In this document: positions 14,983 to 23,488 of the stretch, piece after piece | How positions within the stretch are numbered: position 1 is the first letter of the stretch | How the letters are laid out: the number at the start of each line of letters is the position of its first letter | Assembly (NCBI RefSeq): GCF_009695775.1 | Contig: NZ_VUNG01000007.1 | Span: 40,038-104,037, forward strand | Reading direction: 5' to 3' | Source of the DNA: Hallella mizrahii | GTDB taxonomy: Bacteria > Bacteroidota > Bacteroidia > Bacteroidales > Bacteroidaceae | Length of the DNA stretch: 64,000 nt | Translations under genes and position numbers: made by a program | The notes under the pieces: model-generated | Seen by the model: the letters and a program-made list of their open reading frames with translations, nothing else | Told to the model about the DNA's origin: nothing | The model's database searches: none

Positions 14983-16977
14983 ATGCACCAACACCTATTT
15001 ATATTACGTTATGTCTTCATCGTACTCTCTGCATTGGCAGTGACACCTATTTACAGTATGTCGTCCGAGGTTCCAAGCGACAACGACGAGGTTGGGGCAA
15101 CGCTGTGGCTGCCGCGCAAGGCCTCGATGCCCGCCCATGTGGTCTGTCCCAAAATGGCTGACCATACCGCTGCGTCTACCATCGCCATTGCCCGCCACGA
15201 GTTGCAGGAGAGCTGGCAGGGTGGTCAGGTGACGCTGCGCCTTGTCTCTGAAGGCAGCGACAACGACGGATACCATATTAAATATAAGGTCGCCGACCAT
15301 AGTGCCGTGGTCTCCGCGCGCCGCCCTCTCGGCCTGCTCTACGGCACCTACGCGCTGCTGCGCTGGCAAGAAACTAAAGAGGGCAATGACCGGGACACCA
15401 CCTGGACGTCGGCACCCGCTCTGCAGCGGCGTATGCTCAACCACTGGGACAACCCAGACGGGAGTGTGGAACGTGGCTATGCGGGAAAGAGCATCTGGAA
15501 ATGGGAGCAGATCACGAAAAACGGCATGACCGACTCGTTGCGACAACGCCTGACCATCTACGCGCGCGCCAACGCCTCGGTGGGCATCAACGCCATGGTG
15601 GTGAACAATGTCAACGCCAGTCCCAAGATGGTCACGCGCCCTTATCTCGAAAAACTCAAGGTCATCGCTGACCTGCTCCGCCCTTACGGCATCCAGGTTT
15701 GGCTGAGCATCAACTTCGGCTCGCCGCTGGCTTTGCATGAGACCAAGACGGCAGATCCTCTCGACGCTGCCGTGCAGCGGTGGTGGCAGCGCAAGGCACG
15801 GGAAATCTACAAACTGATACCGGACTTCGGCGGTTTCCTCGTTAAGGCCAACAGTGAGGGACAGCCCGGGCCGGGAGACTATCACCGCAGTCATGCCGAT
15901 GGCGCGAACATGCTTGCCGACGCGCTGAAGCCCTACGGCAGTACGGTCATCTGGCGCTCCTTTGTCTATGGTGCCAACCACAAAGGTGAGGACCGCGTGA
16001 TGCAGGCCGTGTCGGAGTTCAAGCCCATGGACGGGCTGTTTCATGACAATGTCATCCTTCAGTCGAAAAACGGACCGCTCGACTTCCAGCCGCGCGAGCC
16101 TTACGCGCCCATCTTCGACAACATGACGAAGACACCGCAGATGGCTGAACTGCAGATCACGCAAGAATATACCGGGCAGTCGCTCCACTTGGTCTATCTC
16201 GCTCCGATGTGGAAGGAGTTCTTCAGCTACGTCGATCCTGTGGCCCGCGGACTGAAAGGCATCGCGGGAGTCGCTAACACGGGCGACGACACCAACTGGT
16301 GCGGACATCCGTTCTCCCAGTCCAACTGGTATGCTTTCGGCCGTCTGGCGTGGGATCCGTCCCTGACCTCTGAGCAGATAGCCCATGAGTGGCTGCTCCA
16401 GACCTTCGGCCGCGGCGACTCGGTGACGGTGGCGGCACTGGAAGATATGATGCTCAGCTCGCGTGAGGCGTGCGTGGACTATATGATGCCGCTGGGCCTG
16501 CACCATATCTTTGCCTTTGACCATCACTATGGACCACAGCCCGATGGCTACAAGGCAGAATATCCTTTGGAGTGGTGCCCCGTCTATTATCATAAGGCCG
16601 ACAAGCAAGGATTGGGGTTCGACCGCACGGTCGCCACGGGGTCAGGAGCCACGGCACAGTATCGTGAGCCTTACCGTTCGCTCTATGAAAACGTGAAGAC
16701 TTGTCCGGAACAGTATCTGTTGTGGTTCCATCATGTGGCTTGGGACTATCGTCTCGCCAATGGCCGCACGCTGTGGCAAAGCCTTTGCGACCACTACGAT
16801 GCCGGTGTGCGACGCGTCGCCGCCTACCGCGTGCTGTGGCAGTCTCCGGCCGTGCGCAACTATGTCGACAAAGTACAATGGCAACAAGTCGACAAGCTCC
16901 TCGCCACGCAACTCGACAATGCCCGACAGTGGCAGCATACCTGTCTCGACTATTTCAATGGATTCAGAAGCTATTGA
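14983..16977 (+). CDS. GH67 alpha-glucuronidase
   Basis: 664 residues from ATG 14983, with a signal peptide (VTPIYS, about residue 25). The family signatures are plain: an N-terminal domain with ARRPLGLLYGTYALLRWQ, a barrel beginning at RRMLNHWDN, GGFLVKANSEGQPGPGDYHRSHADGANM (about 287-314, with candidate catalytic residues), and DDTNWCGHPFSQSNWYAFGRLAWDP (about 430-455). It removes 4-O-methylglucuronic acid from glucuronoxylan fragments. It is divergent from the transporter/GH10/GH43 set, completing a small xylan utilisation locus. No SusC/SusD pair accompanies it here. Length is slightly below the usual about 700. Confidence 0.92.
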   Translation: MHQHLFILRYVFIVLSALAVTPIYSMSSEVPSDNDEVGATLWLPRKASMPAHVVCPKMADHTAASTIAIARHELQESWQGGQVTLRLVSEGSDNDGYHIKYKVADHSAVVSARRPLGLLYGTYALLRWQETKEGNDRDTTWTSAPALQRRMLNHWDNPDGSVERGYAGKSIWKWEQITKNGMTDSLRQRLTIYARANASVGINAMVVNNVNASPKMVTRPYLEKLKVIADLLRPYGIQVWLSINFGSPLALHETKTADPLDAAVQRWWQRKAREIYKLIPDFGGFLVKANSEGQPGPGDYHRSHADGANMLADALKPYGSTVIWRSFVYGANHKGEDRVMQAVSEFKPMDGLFHDNVILQSKNGPLDFQPREPYAPIFDNMTKTPQMAELQITQEYTGQSLHLVYLAPMWKEFFSYVDPVARGLKGIAGVANTGDDTNWCGHPFSQSNWYAFGRLAWDPSLTSEQIAHEWLLQTFGRGDSVTVAALEDMMLSSREACVDYMMPLGLHHIFAFDHHYGPQPDGYKAEYPLEWCPVYYHKADKQGLGFDRTVATGSGATAQYREPYRSLYENVKTCPEQYLLWFHHVAWDYRLANGRTLWQSLCDHYDAGVRRVAAYRVLWQSPAVRNYVDKVQWQQVDKLLATQLDNARQWQHTCLDYFNGFRSY

Positions 16978-17157
16978 TATTTAGGAGTAAAGCGTATGAA
17001 AAAAGTTATGATGACAGTTCTTTTCCGTTTGAAAATGCTAAAGCGATAATGGCAGTATAAAGATTTATATTTCCTCTCACTATGATTCCACGGAAAATAT
17101 CCAGTGCGTCACGGGTAGAGATCTCTGTGTTCTCTGTGTGATAATATTACAGACAAG
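16978..17157. other. Intergenic, no supported gene
   Basis: A 17-codon frame (MKKVMMTVLFRLKMLKR, from ATG 16996) directly after GH67 may be the decayed start of a gene; nothing else is seen. Confidence 0.3.
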
Positions 17158-17478
17158 GGGGTTAGGGCGGGGATGAACCCCGCCCCTACATTGTCACCCT
17201 TGACACTGAATTGCGGGGAATTGTCTCCGCTCTTAAATCCGTTTGAAGTGGTGGTAGGGGCGGGGTTTATCCCCGCCCTAACCCCGCAAAAGATATAAAA
17301 GCCATGTGCACGAGGGTGGAATGATTACCGCCCTAACCCCGCAAAAGATATAAAAGCCATGTGCACGAGGATGGAATGATTACCGTCCTAACCCCGCAAA
17401 AGATATAACGAGGATGGAATGATTACCATCAAGAAGGTTGATATTTTTTATCTCAAACCCTCGCTGAGAATCGATTCT
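17158..17478. repeat. Composite repeat module A: GGGCGGGG palindromes, 55-bp tandem repeats, AGAATCGATTCT
   Basis: GC palindromes of the form TAGGGCGGGG...CCCCGCCC lie at about 17163-17190 and 17254-17280. A 55-bp unit starting ACCCCGCAAAAGATATA recurs at 17281, 17336 and 17391, the last copy missing its middle. The module ends in CTCGCTGAGAATCGATTCTTT with the perfect palindrome AGAATCGATTCT at 17467-17478. The same set, in the other orientation for the last motif, forms the region at 40.2-40.7 kb. Confidence 0.7.
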
Positions 17479-17613
17479 TTGGAAGCGAGACAAGAGTAGC
17501 ACGAAAAGAACGGATTTTTAGGCAAAACAAGTAAATTGCTGTTTATCAGACTATTATAAACATAACCATCTTTGATAACTTTTTCTTACACTCAAAAAAC
17601 GGACTTTTACCTT

Positions 17614-17714
17614 GTCATCTCAATGAGATGACCTGCACATCTCAGTGAGATGACCTCGTCATCTCGGTAAGATGACCACCTCATCTCAGTGAGATGACTG
17701 ACTCATCTCACCGA
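17614..17714. repeat. Tandem palindrome array, exact 22-bp period
   Basis: Units such as GTCATCTCAATGAGATGAC (19 nt, inverted-repeat arms TCATCTCA/TGAGATGA) start at 17614, 17636, 17658, 17680 and 17702 (last one truncated), with 3-nt spacers. Unit 3 changes on both sides of the centre but keeps its outer arms. No gene nearby; function unknown. Confidence 0.8.
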
Positions 17715-17848
17715 AATTGAACCAAAGCGCCAGTTGTTGCTCTCTCTTTTGCACCTTTTTCCATCATTTTCCACTTGCTCTTCCCTACTCCACTTTCTAT
17801 TTTATTTATTTTCGTTGACAAGGATTTTTACTTTTTGTAAAATATTAT

Positions 17849-18067
17849 CCTGACTTCGTCAATGCGTCACCCTGAATCGAGAATAAGTTTTTGGAAAATA
17901 GTCGCGTACAGACTTTAGCTCCCCATGGAGCTATGGTGCTGAGGTGATGGGGACAGCCTTACGAGCAAGCTCGTCGGCTGCCCCCATCACCTCAGCACCA
18001 CCCCTTACAAAGCCTGCCCGTGACGAAAATCGCTATCGCGTAAAATTGCGCAGAGCGCATAAAATAT
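17849..18067 (+). repeat. Structured hairpin element, copy A
   Basis: Nearly identical to copy B at 35704-35953. In order: 5' flank, small hairpin TAGCTCC CCAT GGAGCTA (17916-17933 region), long hairpin with 24-nt arms at 17935-17958 and 17976-17999 (one mismatch) closed by an ACGAGC AA GCTCGT top, then the tail AAAGCCTGCCCGTGACGAAA, and a final TGCGC AGA GCGCA hairpin (about 18047-18060). Non-coding; short reading frames across it are incidental. Confidence 0.75.
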
Positions 18068-18181
18068 TCAGCACCTCCTAAATCTGCTCACAATTATTTT
18101 AGAAAGCCCTGATGGTCCCAATTGTCTGTGGACATATTGCATACTGCCAATAATGCCATAAACATATTGAATGAGGGACTG

Positions 18182-18301
18182 ATGAAGTCAGGAACTAAAC
18201 AGACATCGACGATGAAGAAAGATATCAATCCCGAGTATCTCGCTTGTCCCATCCGGCAGGTCATCAGCCGCTTTGGCGACTTTGCCACTTTTTTGAAGTA
18301 A
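18182..18301 (+). pseudogene. HxlR-family regulator, 5' fragment
   Basis: From ATG 18182 (or 18212) the frame ends in NPEYLACPIRQVISRFGDFATFLK and then stops. CPIRQVISRFGD is the conserved start of HxlR winged-helix regulators (normally followed by KW-x-x-LVL). The remaining about 80 residues are absent, so this is a remnant. The call rests on about 20 residues. Confidence 0.45.
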
Positions 18302-18439
18302 CAAAGTTAATAGCTTAGAAACGAGCCTGTGAGCCTTGGAGATCTTGCGGATTTGGGTGTCACAATGACGAAAACAGAACTTTTTCATCATCCTTCTCTT
18401 TTCATCAAATGAAGTGGTTGATGTGTCGTGTGTAGGATA

Positions 18440-19660
18440 TTACAAGCCTTTCAGCCATTGAGCCATATCAGCCAGCACGTCCTCGGAGATGGTTTCCTCG
18501 ATGTTGGTATATTCTGCTGGTTGGCCTGTCTGACAGTGCTGAAACAGATGGTTCAGGCCGGGATAGCTCTTCACCATTGAGAACTTATTAGCCGGCAGCA
18601 ACTCCTTGATAGCTTTCAGATTGTGGGCTGCATCAACCTGAACATCCTTGTCGCCATTGATGGCCATGACGGGACAGGTTGTTGCCTTGATGTCGTTGGA
18701 AGGGTCGTAGTTCAGAAAAGCTACCATCCAAGGGGAAGGGTCGCTGTCCATGATCTTTTTTCTCACTTCCTCCTTGGTGATGTTTGTGGGCATGCCAACC
18801 TGTTTAAGGGTATTGACATTCTGGAGATACAGGATGCTGTCCATCGGAATGCCGGGGCCGGCCATTGATACCAGGAAGTCCAATTTCTTTTGTGCGCCGA
18901 GGATAAATCCGATGCTGCCGCCCTCGCTGTGACCGATGATACCAACTTTAGAGAATTGTCCTCGTTTGCGTGCATAGTCTAACTCATGAGATGCGTCTTT
19001 GGCAAAGTCAAATGTGGTGGCGTTGGCCACATCTCCCGTTGAGCCTCCCACGCCACGGTCATCGCAGCGCAGGGTTGCGATTCCGTTTCTTGCTAAGAAG
19101 TCTGCAATCACGAGGAAAGGCTTATGACGAAAGATCTCTTCGTTACGGTCTTCCTGTCCGCTGCCAGTCACCAAGACAGCTAATGGTACCTTTTTGCCCT
19201 GTTTCCAGCCCACGGGATAGGTGATTGTTCCGGCAAGCTTGGCGTCCGGTGTACTGATGGTCACTTCCTCGGTCTTGTAGGGATAGGGCTCCTTGGGCTC
19301 TTGTGGTCGGTTATATACTTCTTGAAAGCGGGTGAGGGTGAGGGGGAAGGTCATTCCCATCTGCGTGAACGTGCCCACAAACTGCCCGTCTTTGATTTTT
19401 CCTTGATAGCCGGCCTCCAGACCGTACATGATAACCGTCAGGGACGTGTCAGTGAGCTCTTTGAGCGAGGCGGGTATGCCGAATGCACATTGTGCGGGAA
19501 CATCCAGTGTACACGTGTCCTTGCTTACATGAAAAATCAAGGACAGCTTCACTTGGCCTACTTTCAAGTCGCCTTTCCATGTGCCTACAACAGCCTGAGC
19601 AAAAGCACTCAACTGAAGCAGACAGACCAGCAGTAACAAACAGATTCGACGCATCATCAT
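18440..19660 (-). CDS. Secreted alpha/beta hydrolase (serine esterase/dipeptidyl type)
   Basis: 406 residues; the start may be any of three successive ATGs at 19660, 19657 and 19654. Signal peptide ends LSAFAQ (about residue 22). An N-terminal domain (25-130) with GTWKGDLKVG and KDGQFVGTFTQMG is seen in many Bacteroidetes hydrolases of this type. The alpha/beta-hydrolase core follows: oxyanion region VTGSGQEDRNEE, nucleophile elbow GIIGHSEGGSIG (Ser about 249), acid Asp in INGDKDVQVD, and His in YPGLNHLFQ near residue 370. Probably periplasmic; substrate unknown. It lies 15 bp downstream of the DUF2007 gene on the same strand. Confidence 0.82.
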   Translation of the reverse strand: MMMRRICLLLLVCLLQLSAFAQAVVGTWKGDLKVGQVKLSLIFHVSKDTCTLDVPAQCAFGIPASLKELTDTSLTVIMYGLEAGYQGKIKDGQFVGTFTQMGMTFPLTLTRFQEVYNRPQEPKEPYPYKTEEVTISTPDAKLAGTITYPVGWKQGKKVPLAVLVTGSGQEDRNEEIFRHKPFLVIADFLARNGIATLRCDDRGVGGSTGDVANATTFDFAKDASHELDYARKRGQFSKVGIIGHSEGGSIGFILGAQKKLDFLVSMAGPGIPMDSILYLQNVNTLKQVGMPTNITKEEVRKKIMDSDPSPWMVAFLNYDPSNDIKATTCPVMAINGDKDVQVDAAHNLKAIKELLPANKFSMVKSYPGLNHLFQHCQTGQPAEYTNIEETISEDVLADMAQWLKGL

Positions 19661-19675
19661 ATGGGTTTACGATTA

Positions 19676-20188
19676 TTATTTTTTAAACACCTTGCCACAT
19701 TCAATGCATTGGTAGTACTTGTAGTCTTGTTTGGGTAATACCAGCAAAACGCCACCAAGCAGTACAAACGGAGATATGATATAACCATATAGCCGAAGAG
19801 ACGCAAGAGCCTCCACAAAACTAGGCAGGATTAGCCCTGCGCAGCTAAGAATCATCAAGACAATGCCAAGAAGGATTGCAGGTGTTGATCTTTTGCCCTC
19901 TTTGTTCGGCAGGGCTTTAATCTTGTCACTCCCACAACGAGGACACCATGGCAACTGTTCTGAGCGAGACGTCCGTATCTCCTTAAGGATGCGCAGACTT
20001 TGCTCATAGTCTTTCTTGAACACCCTCACCTCAATGCCTGGATTCGGCCCGTATGCGCCATACGCAGGGTCGTTGAGTTCGTCATGAAGGGAAGCGGTGA
20101 TACCATTGCTCGCCAACTTCGAGGCGATCTCGTCGGCAGCAATCGTGTTGCCGCACTTTGTTAAGGTAATGAGTCCCTCGTTGTCCAT
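19676..20188 (-). CDS. DUF2007 protein with zinc ribbon and two TM segments
   Basis: 170 residues. Residues 1-75 match the DUF2007 'putative signal transducing protein' fold (LITLTKCGNTIAADEIASKLASNGI, then GIEVRVFKKDYEQSLRIL). A zinc-ribbon half CPRCGS at about 83-88 and CIECGKVF at the C-terminus frame two membrane segments (TPAILLGIVLMILSCAGLIL and YIISPFVLLGGVLLVL). Preceded by a TATCTTTG box (minus, 20226-20233). A second promoter plus first about 15 codons of a paralogue survives at 21394-21530. Biochemical role unknown. Confidence 0.72.
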   Translation of the reverse strand: MDNEGLITLTKCGNTIAADEIASKLASNGITASLHDELNDPAYGAYGPNPGIEVRVFKKDYEQSLRILKEIRTSRSEQLPWCPRCGSDKIKALPNKEGKRSTPAILLGIVLMILSCAGLILPSFVEALASLRLYGYIISPFVLLGGVLLVLPKQDYKYYQCIECGKVFKK

Positions 20189-20225
20189 AATCGAGATTGT
20201 TTAGAGTGGAAGTTTATCTTTGCTA

Positions 20226-20233
20226 CAAAGATA
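20226..20233 (-). promoter_or_regulatory. Minus-strand -7 box of the DUF2007 gene
   Basis: CAAAGATA (TATCTTTG on the minus strand), 38 bp upstream of the ATG. The surrounding about 130 bp are duplicated at 21396-21527. Confidence 0.55.
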
Positions 20234-20410
20234 CGTTCTTTTTTCATATTTGTCCGGTTGTGGCTCAAAAAAGTTCAAGAGCCACCATGTTTCCTATTTA
20301 CGAGAGTGAGATAACGGACAGGCAATGGAAGCCATCGCAGGGGTAGCCAAGAAGATGTTGTCCGCAGGATATATTAAACAGGCATGGATACTCCTTCCAA
20401 GGAGAAGACA

Positions 20411-21019
20411 TCAGAAGTGGAAGTTGAGCGTGGCGGTCAAGTCGTGGAAGTGGTAGGATCCGGATTTCCCAGGGTAGTCTTTTTCCAGATTGAGCAGTCC
20501 GACATGCCCTTGCAGTCCCAGTCTCCAGTGCTTGCCCAGTTGGTAGTAGATGCCGGGCTGCAGACCAAAATCGAACGACCGGTAGATGTCCTTGTCGTTC
20601 AATGGATGGTAGGGATTGGCATCATTATAATATTGGTTGTTGGAGGCAATGAAAGAGAACACGGGGCCGCATTCCACCACAAGTCCGCTCTTACGTGGAT
20701 TGGAGAGATGATATTGGATTAGGACGGGAACATCGAAGTACGAGCAGTCGTAGGAACCTATACCTGCCTCGTAATCTCCTACTTCAAACTTCGCACGATA
20801 GCCGATGCCCGGCATGACAGACCAATGGCGCGTAAGATAATAGTTCAGACCATAGCCAATATGAAAAGCTGAGGGGTCATCTTCGCCTTCAAAAGAATGC
20901 GCACCACCTAAACCTATGTAGATGTTGTGTTCGAAATGTTTGTCTTGTCCTGAAATAGGAAGACTGAGCAACATGGCTACACTCAGAGTAAGCAGCACTC
21001 TCTTAAATAAACTTGTCAT
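20411..21019 (-). CDS. Outer-membrane beta-barrel protein
   Basis: 202 residues with a signal peptide (LPISGQ, about residue 25) and alternating amphipathic strands ending in LTATLNFHF, a typical barrel C-terminus with terminal Phe. GYGLNYYLTRHWSVMPGIGYRAKF and PGIYYQLGKHWRLGLQGHVGLL are classical small-porin (PorT/OmpW-like) repeats. Function unknown. It sits between the DUF2007 gene and an IS remnant and may be a single-gene unit. Confidence 0.72.
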   Translation of the reverse strand: MTSLFKRVLLTLSVAMLLSLPISGQDKHFEHNIYIGLGGAHSFEGEDDPSAFHIGYGLNYYLTRHWSVMPGIGYRAKFEVGDYEAGIGSYDCSYFDVPVLIQYHLSNPRKSGLVVECGPVFSFIASNNQYYNDANPYHPLNDKDIYRSFDFGLQPGIYYQLGKHWRLGLQGHVGLLNLEKDYPGKSGSYHFHDLTATLNFHF

Positions 21020-21040
21020 TTTACAAATTAGTTTTTATCA

Positions 21041-21360
21041 CTAGTGTCCCGTTAAAACGAGACGATTTAAATATAAGTTATTAAAATAGAATGATTTAGA
21101 CTCGATATTTCTTGTACACGATTTGAATTGACTAACTTTGCTGTCTTTATCAAAGAAGCGTGTTACATGAATGTCGGAAAGATCGTATTCGCACAGATTA
21201 TGCAGTTCATACCTCGTAGGGAATTCAATGATATTGTTGCCAAGTACAGAGGCAATTACAGGGTGAGAAACCTCACCTGCCATGACCAGTTGCTGGTTAT
21301 GTGCCTGGCTCAATATGCTGATAAGAATAGTCTGCGCGATATAGAGGCAAGCCTGAGATG
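21041..21360 (+). mobile_element. IS4-family element remnant, left end
   Basis: Starts near 21041 with GTGTCCCGTTAAAAC-type terminal sequence, followed by a promoter (TTG 21112-21114, TAACTTTG 21133-21140) and the first about 63 codons of a transposase from ATG 21167. The rest of the element is missing; the sequence passes directly into the 5' part of a DUF2007 paralogue. Confidence 0.65.
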
Positions 21361-21463
21361 GATGAGCCTTTCGGCCTGTCGTCAGGACGGCAACACGCTC
21401 ATCGTGTTGTCGCACTTGGTCAAAGTAATGATTTCCTCGTTCTCCATAATTGTAATTGTTTAG
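21167..21463 (+). pseudogene. IS4-family transposase (DUF4372 type), truncated
   Basis: MNVGKIVFAQIMQFIPRREF...HDQLLVMCLAQYADKNSLRDIEASLR is the N-terminal DUF4372 domain of Bacteroidetes IS4 transposases. Homology ends near 21357 and the frame runs on into unrelated sequence to 21463. No catalytic DDE core remains, so it is inactive. Confidence 0.7.
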
Positions 21464-21530
21464 GGTTGAAGTTTATCTCTGCCACAAAGATACGTTATTT
21501 TTTCCGTATTTGTCCGGTTGTAGCTCAGGA
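21394..21530 (-). pseudogene. 5' remnant of a second DUF2007 gene
   Basis: On the minus strand from the ATG at about 21448: MENEEIITLTKCDNT, matching MDNEGLITLTKCGNT of the intact gene at 20188, then the match stops at the IS remnant. The upstream promoter region (CAAAGATA at 21485-21492 and flanks) is also about 85% identical by eye to 20189-20272. Confidence 0.6.
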
Positions 21531-21534
21531 TAAA

Positions 21535-23118
21535 TCACTCTACCTTCCATTCGTCCACCGTGTGCTTGTCGGCATCGAAGCGGATGCCGACCTTGATCAC
21601 CCGCCGGCCGTCGGTGAGATAAGGCTTTGCATAGCCACGGGCATCAATCTGGTCAAGAGCATGGCGTGCCGTGTCACCCACCTTCAACTCCATGACGTAG
21701 ATGGTGTCGGGCATGAAGATGACCATATCCACACGTCCACCTGCCACCTTCACCTGCGTGCGCACATAGACATTGAGCATAGAGAAGATGAGATAAAACG
21801 TGTATTCATAGAAGCCTTCTTTCGTAGTTGCTTCGGCCAGTTTCTGCTTGAAGCCTTCGATATACGGAATTCCGGCGAGATAAGACTGCATGTGACTCAT
21901 GGCAAGGTCGATATCGTCCTGCTTGAGTGCTCTCCAGAATTTCAAGGCAAAGCCTACTTGCACGTCACCGCTGTTTAAGCCTGTATAAGTAGGCAGCAAA
22001 CCATTAACATAGCCTACGCGTACTTCTTGATTGGGAATGGACAGAAAGTAGGTCTCGCCTTCTGCATCGTAGTCCTTAATCGTGAGATAACCGCTCTGAT
22101 AGAGCAACGGCAGAGCATCTTTCATATTCTCTGTGGGCTGGTCGAAAGCCGACTCGGGCACATCGAGCGAATCGAGCGTGGTGATGTCGGTATGGAAGTG
22201 CTGCATCTGCTTGATGAGGAAGGTCGGAGTGCCGGAGGCAAACCAGTAGTTTTTCAGCAATCGGTCGCCTAAGGCATTGAGCAGGCTGAATGGATTGAAC
22301 ACCGCATCAGCACCACCGGCAAAATGGTAGCCGTCGTATTTGAACTTGATTTTGGCGTACATCTCCTTCGGAGTCAGCTTGAAGTCCTTGGCCATTTCGC
22401 AAATGTCCTGTTTAAAAACAGTCTGAACCTCATGCTCGGTAAATCCACAGATGGTGGCAAACCTTGGGAGCAAGGAAACATTCTTCAAGTTGTTGATAGT
22501 AGAGAAGATGCTCAGCTGCGAAAACTTTGTGATGCCGGTGATGAAACAGAACTTGATATACTGCTCATTAGCCTTGAGTGGCACATAGAACTCCTGCATG
22601 ACCTTGCGCATCGCCTCGAGCGTGGTTTGATCGTGAAGCGAGTCAAGCAAAGGGGCGTCGTACTCGTCGATGATTACCGCTACCTGCTTGCCCGTCTTCT
22701 TATAAAGTAGTCTGATCAGTCCGTCGAGTTTCTCTCCTGGTGTCAACTCGTCGGGATTATCCTCGTAGACGTCCAACCGCTTCAGCATCAAAGTCAGCGC
22801 CCGTTGAAGCTCTTTGGCTGTAGACCTTCCTTTTGTGGTACTCAAATCGAGATGAAGCACGGGATATTGCGTCCATTCCTTCTCAAGGTTCGTGATCTTC
22901 AATCCCTCAAACAACTCGCGGTCACCTTTGAAATACGATTCCAAAGTAGACGTGAGCAGCGACTTGCCAAAGCGGCGGGGACGACTCATGAATACAAAAG
23001 TAGCATAGTGGGCCAACTGCCATACCAAGTCGGTCTTGTCTACATAGACAAAACCTTCTTTAATGATTCTCTCAAAGGTCTGTATCCCTACCGGATATTT
23101 TCTCGTCAATAGCTCCAT
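21535..23118 (-). CDS. AAA-ATPase-like protein with C-terminal PD-(D/E)XK domain
   Basis: 527 residues, the usual size of the family expanded in Bacteroidales. N-terminal AAA-ATPase_like domain: YPVGIQTFERIIKEGFVYVDKT, Walker A variant SRPRRFGKSLL (about 46-56), Walker B VAVIIDEYDAPLL (about 148). C-terminal DUF1703 nuclease-like domain: GGRVDMVIFMPDTIYVMELKV with the D...ExK core, followed by QIDARGYAKPY. The biological role of the family is not established (suggested: mobile nuclease or defence). It has its own promoter. Confidence 0.87.
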   Translation of the reverse strand: MELLTRKYPVGIQTFERIIKEGFVYVDKTDLVWQLAHYATFVFMSRPRRFGKSLLTSTLESYFKGDRELFEGLKITNLEKEWTQYPVLHLDLSTTKGRSTAKELQRALTLMLKRLDVYEDNPDELTPGEKLDGLIRLLYKKTGKQVAVIIDEYDAPLLDSLHDQTTLEAMRKVMQEFYVPLKANEQYIKFCFITGITKFSQLSIFSTINNLKNVSLLPRFATICGFTEHEVQTVFKQDICEMAKDFKLTPKEMYAKIKFKYDGYHFAGGADAVFNPFSLLNALGDRLLKNYWFASGTPTFLIKQMQHFHTDITTLDSLDVPESAFDQPTENMKDALPLLYQSGYLTIKDYDAEGETYFLSIPNQEVRVGYVNGLLPTYTGLNSGDVQVGFALKFWRALKQDDIDLAMSHMQSYLAGIPYIEGFKQKLAEATTKEGFYEYTFYLIFSMLNVYVRTQVKVAGGRVDMVIFMPDTIYVMELKVGDTARHALDQIDARGYAKPYLTDGRRVIKVGIRFDADKHTVDEWKVE

Positions 23119-23143
23119 CGCGCGTTTATTCTTGTTCCTTTTG

Positions 23144-23174
23144 CAAACTTACGCAATTTATTTGGTATTTGCAA
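23144..23174 (-). promoter_or_regulatory. Promoter of the AAA/PD-(D/E)XK gene
   Basis: Minus-strand TAAGTTTG (plus CAAACTTA, 23144-23151), 20-nt spacer, TTG (plus CAA, 23172-23174). Start codon 26 bp downstream. Confidence 0.7.
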
Positions 23175-23488
23175 AAGCTGATGATGAAAAGTTATCTGTA
23201 TATCGGAACATGACTTATCTGCCTAACCATGCTTTCAGCGCTGAGGCTTTCTCTCGGCTGCACAGCACTTAAGACTTCATTAAGATTGACTTAAGGTAAA
23301 GTTGTATCCGATTTGCCTCTTGATTTTGTTGCCTGCCAAGCGATCGTTCGCTGCGTAGCTTTTGGTCATTGCCTGCGTAGCAAACGATCTTTTTAAGATT
23401 ACAACAATAAAGGCGCAAAGAAGGGGTCGTTGCGAACCTACGTTCTCCCTATCTTCGCGCCTATATGGCACCATGAAACAAGTGGATG
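23175..23488. other. Intergenic with an imperfect hairpin
   Basis: No gene recognised. GATCGTTCGCTGCG (about 23342-23355) and CGTAGCAAACGATC (about 23378-23391) form an imperfect stem around a loop; GCGTAGC is also repeated directly. Confidence 0.4.

Noticed and set aside
15004..16608. 534-codon minus-strand ORF
   Set aside because: Antisense shadow of the GH67 gene.
10969..16977. Complete polysaccharide utilisation locus
   Set aside because: The xylan genes lack a SusC/SusD pair and a hybrid sensor in the window, so the term is not justified.
17614..17714. CRISPR array
   Set aside because: Repeats are palindromic and regular, but spacers are only 3 nt (5 nt in the array at 31205), and no cas gene is in the window.
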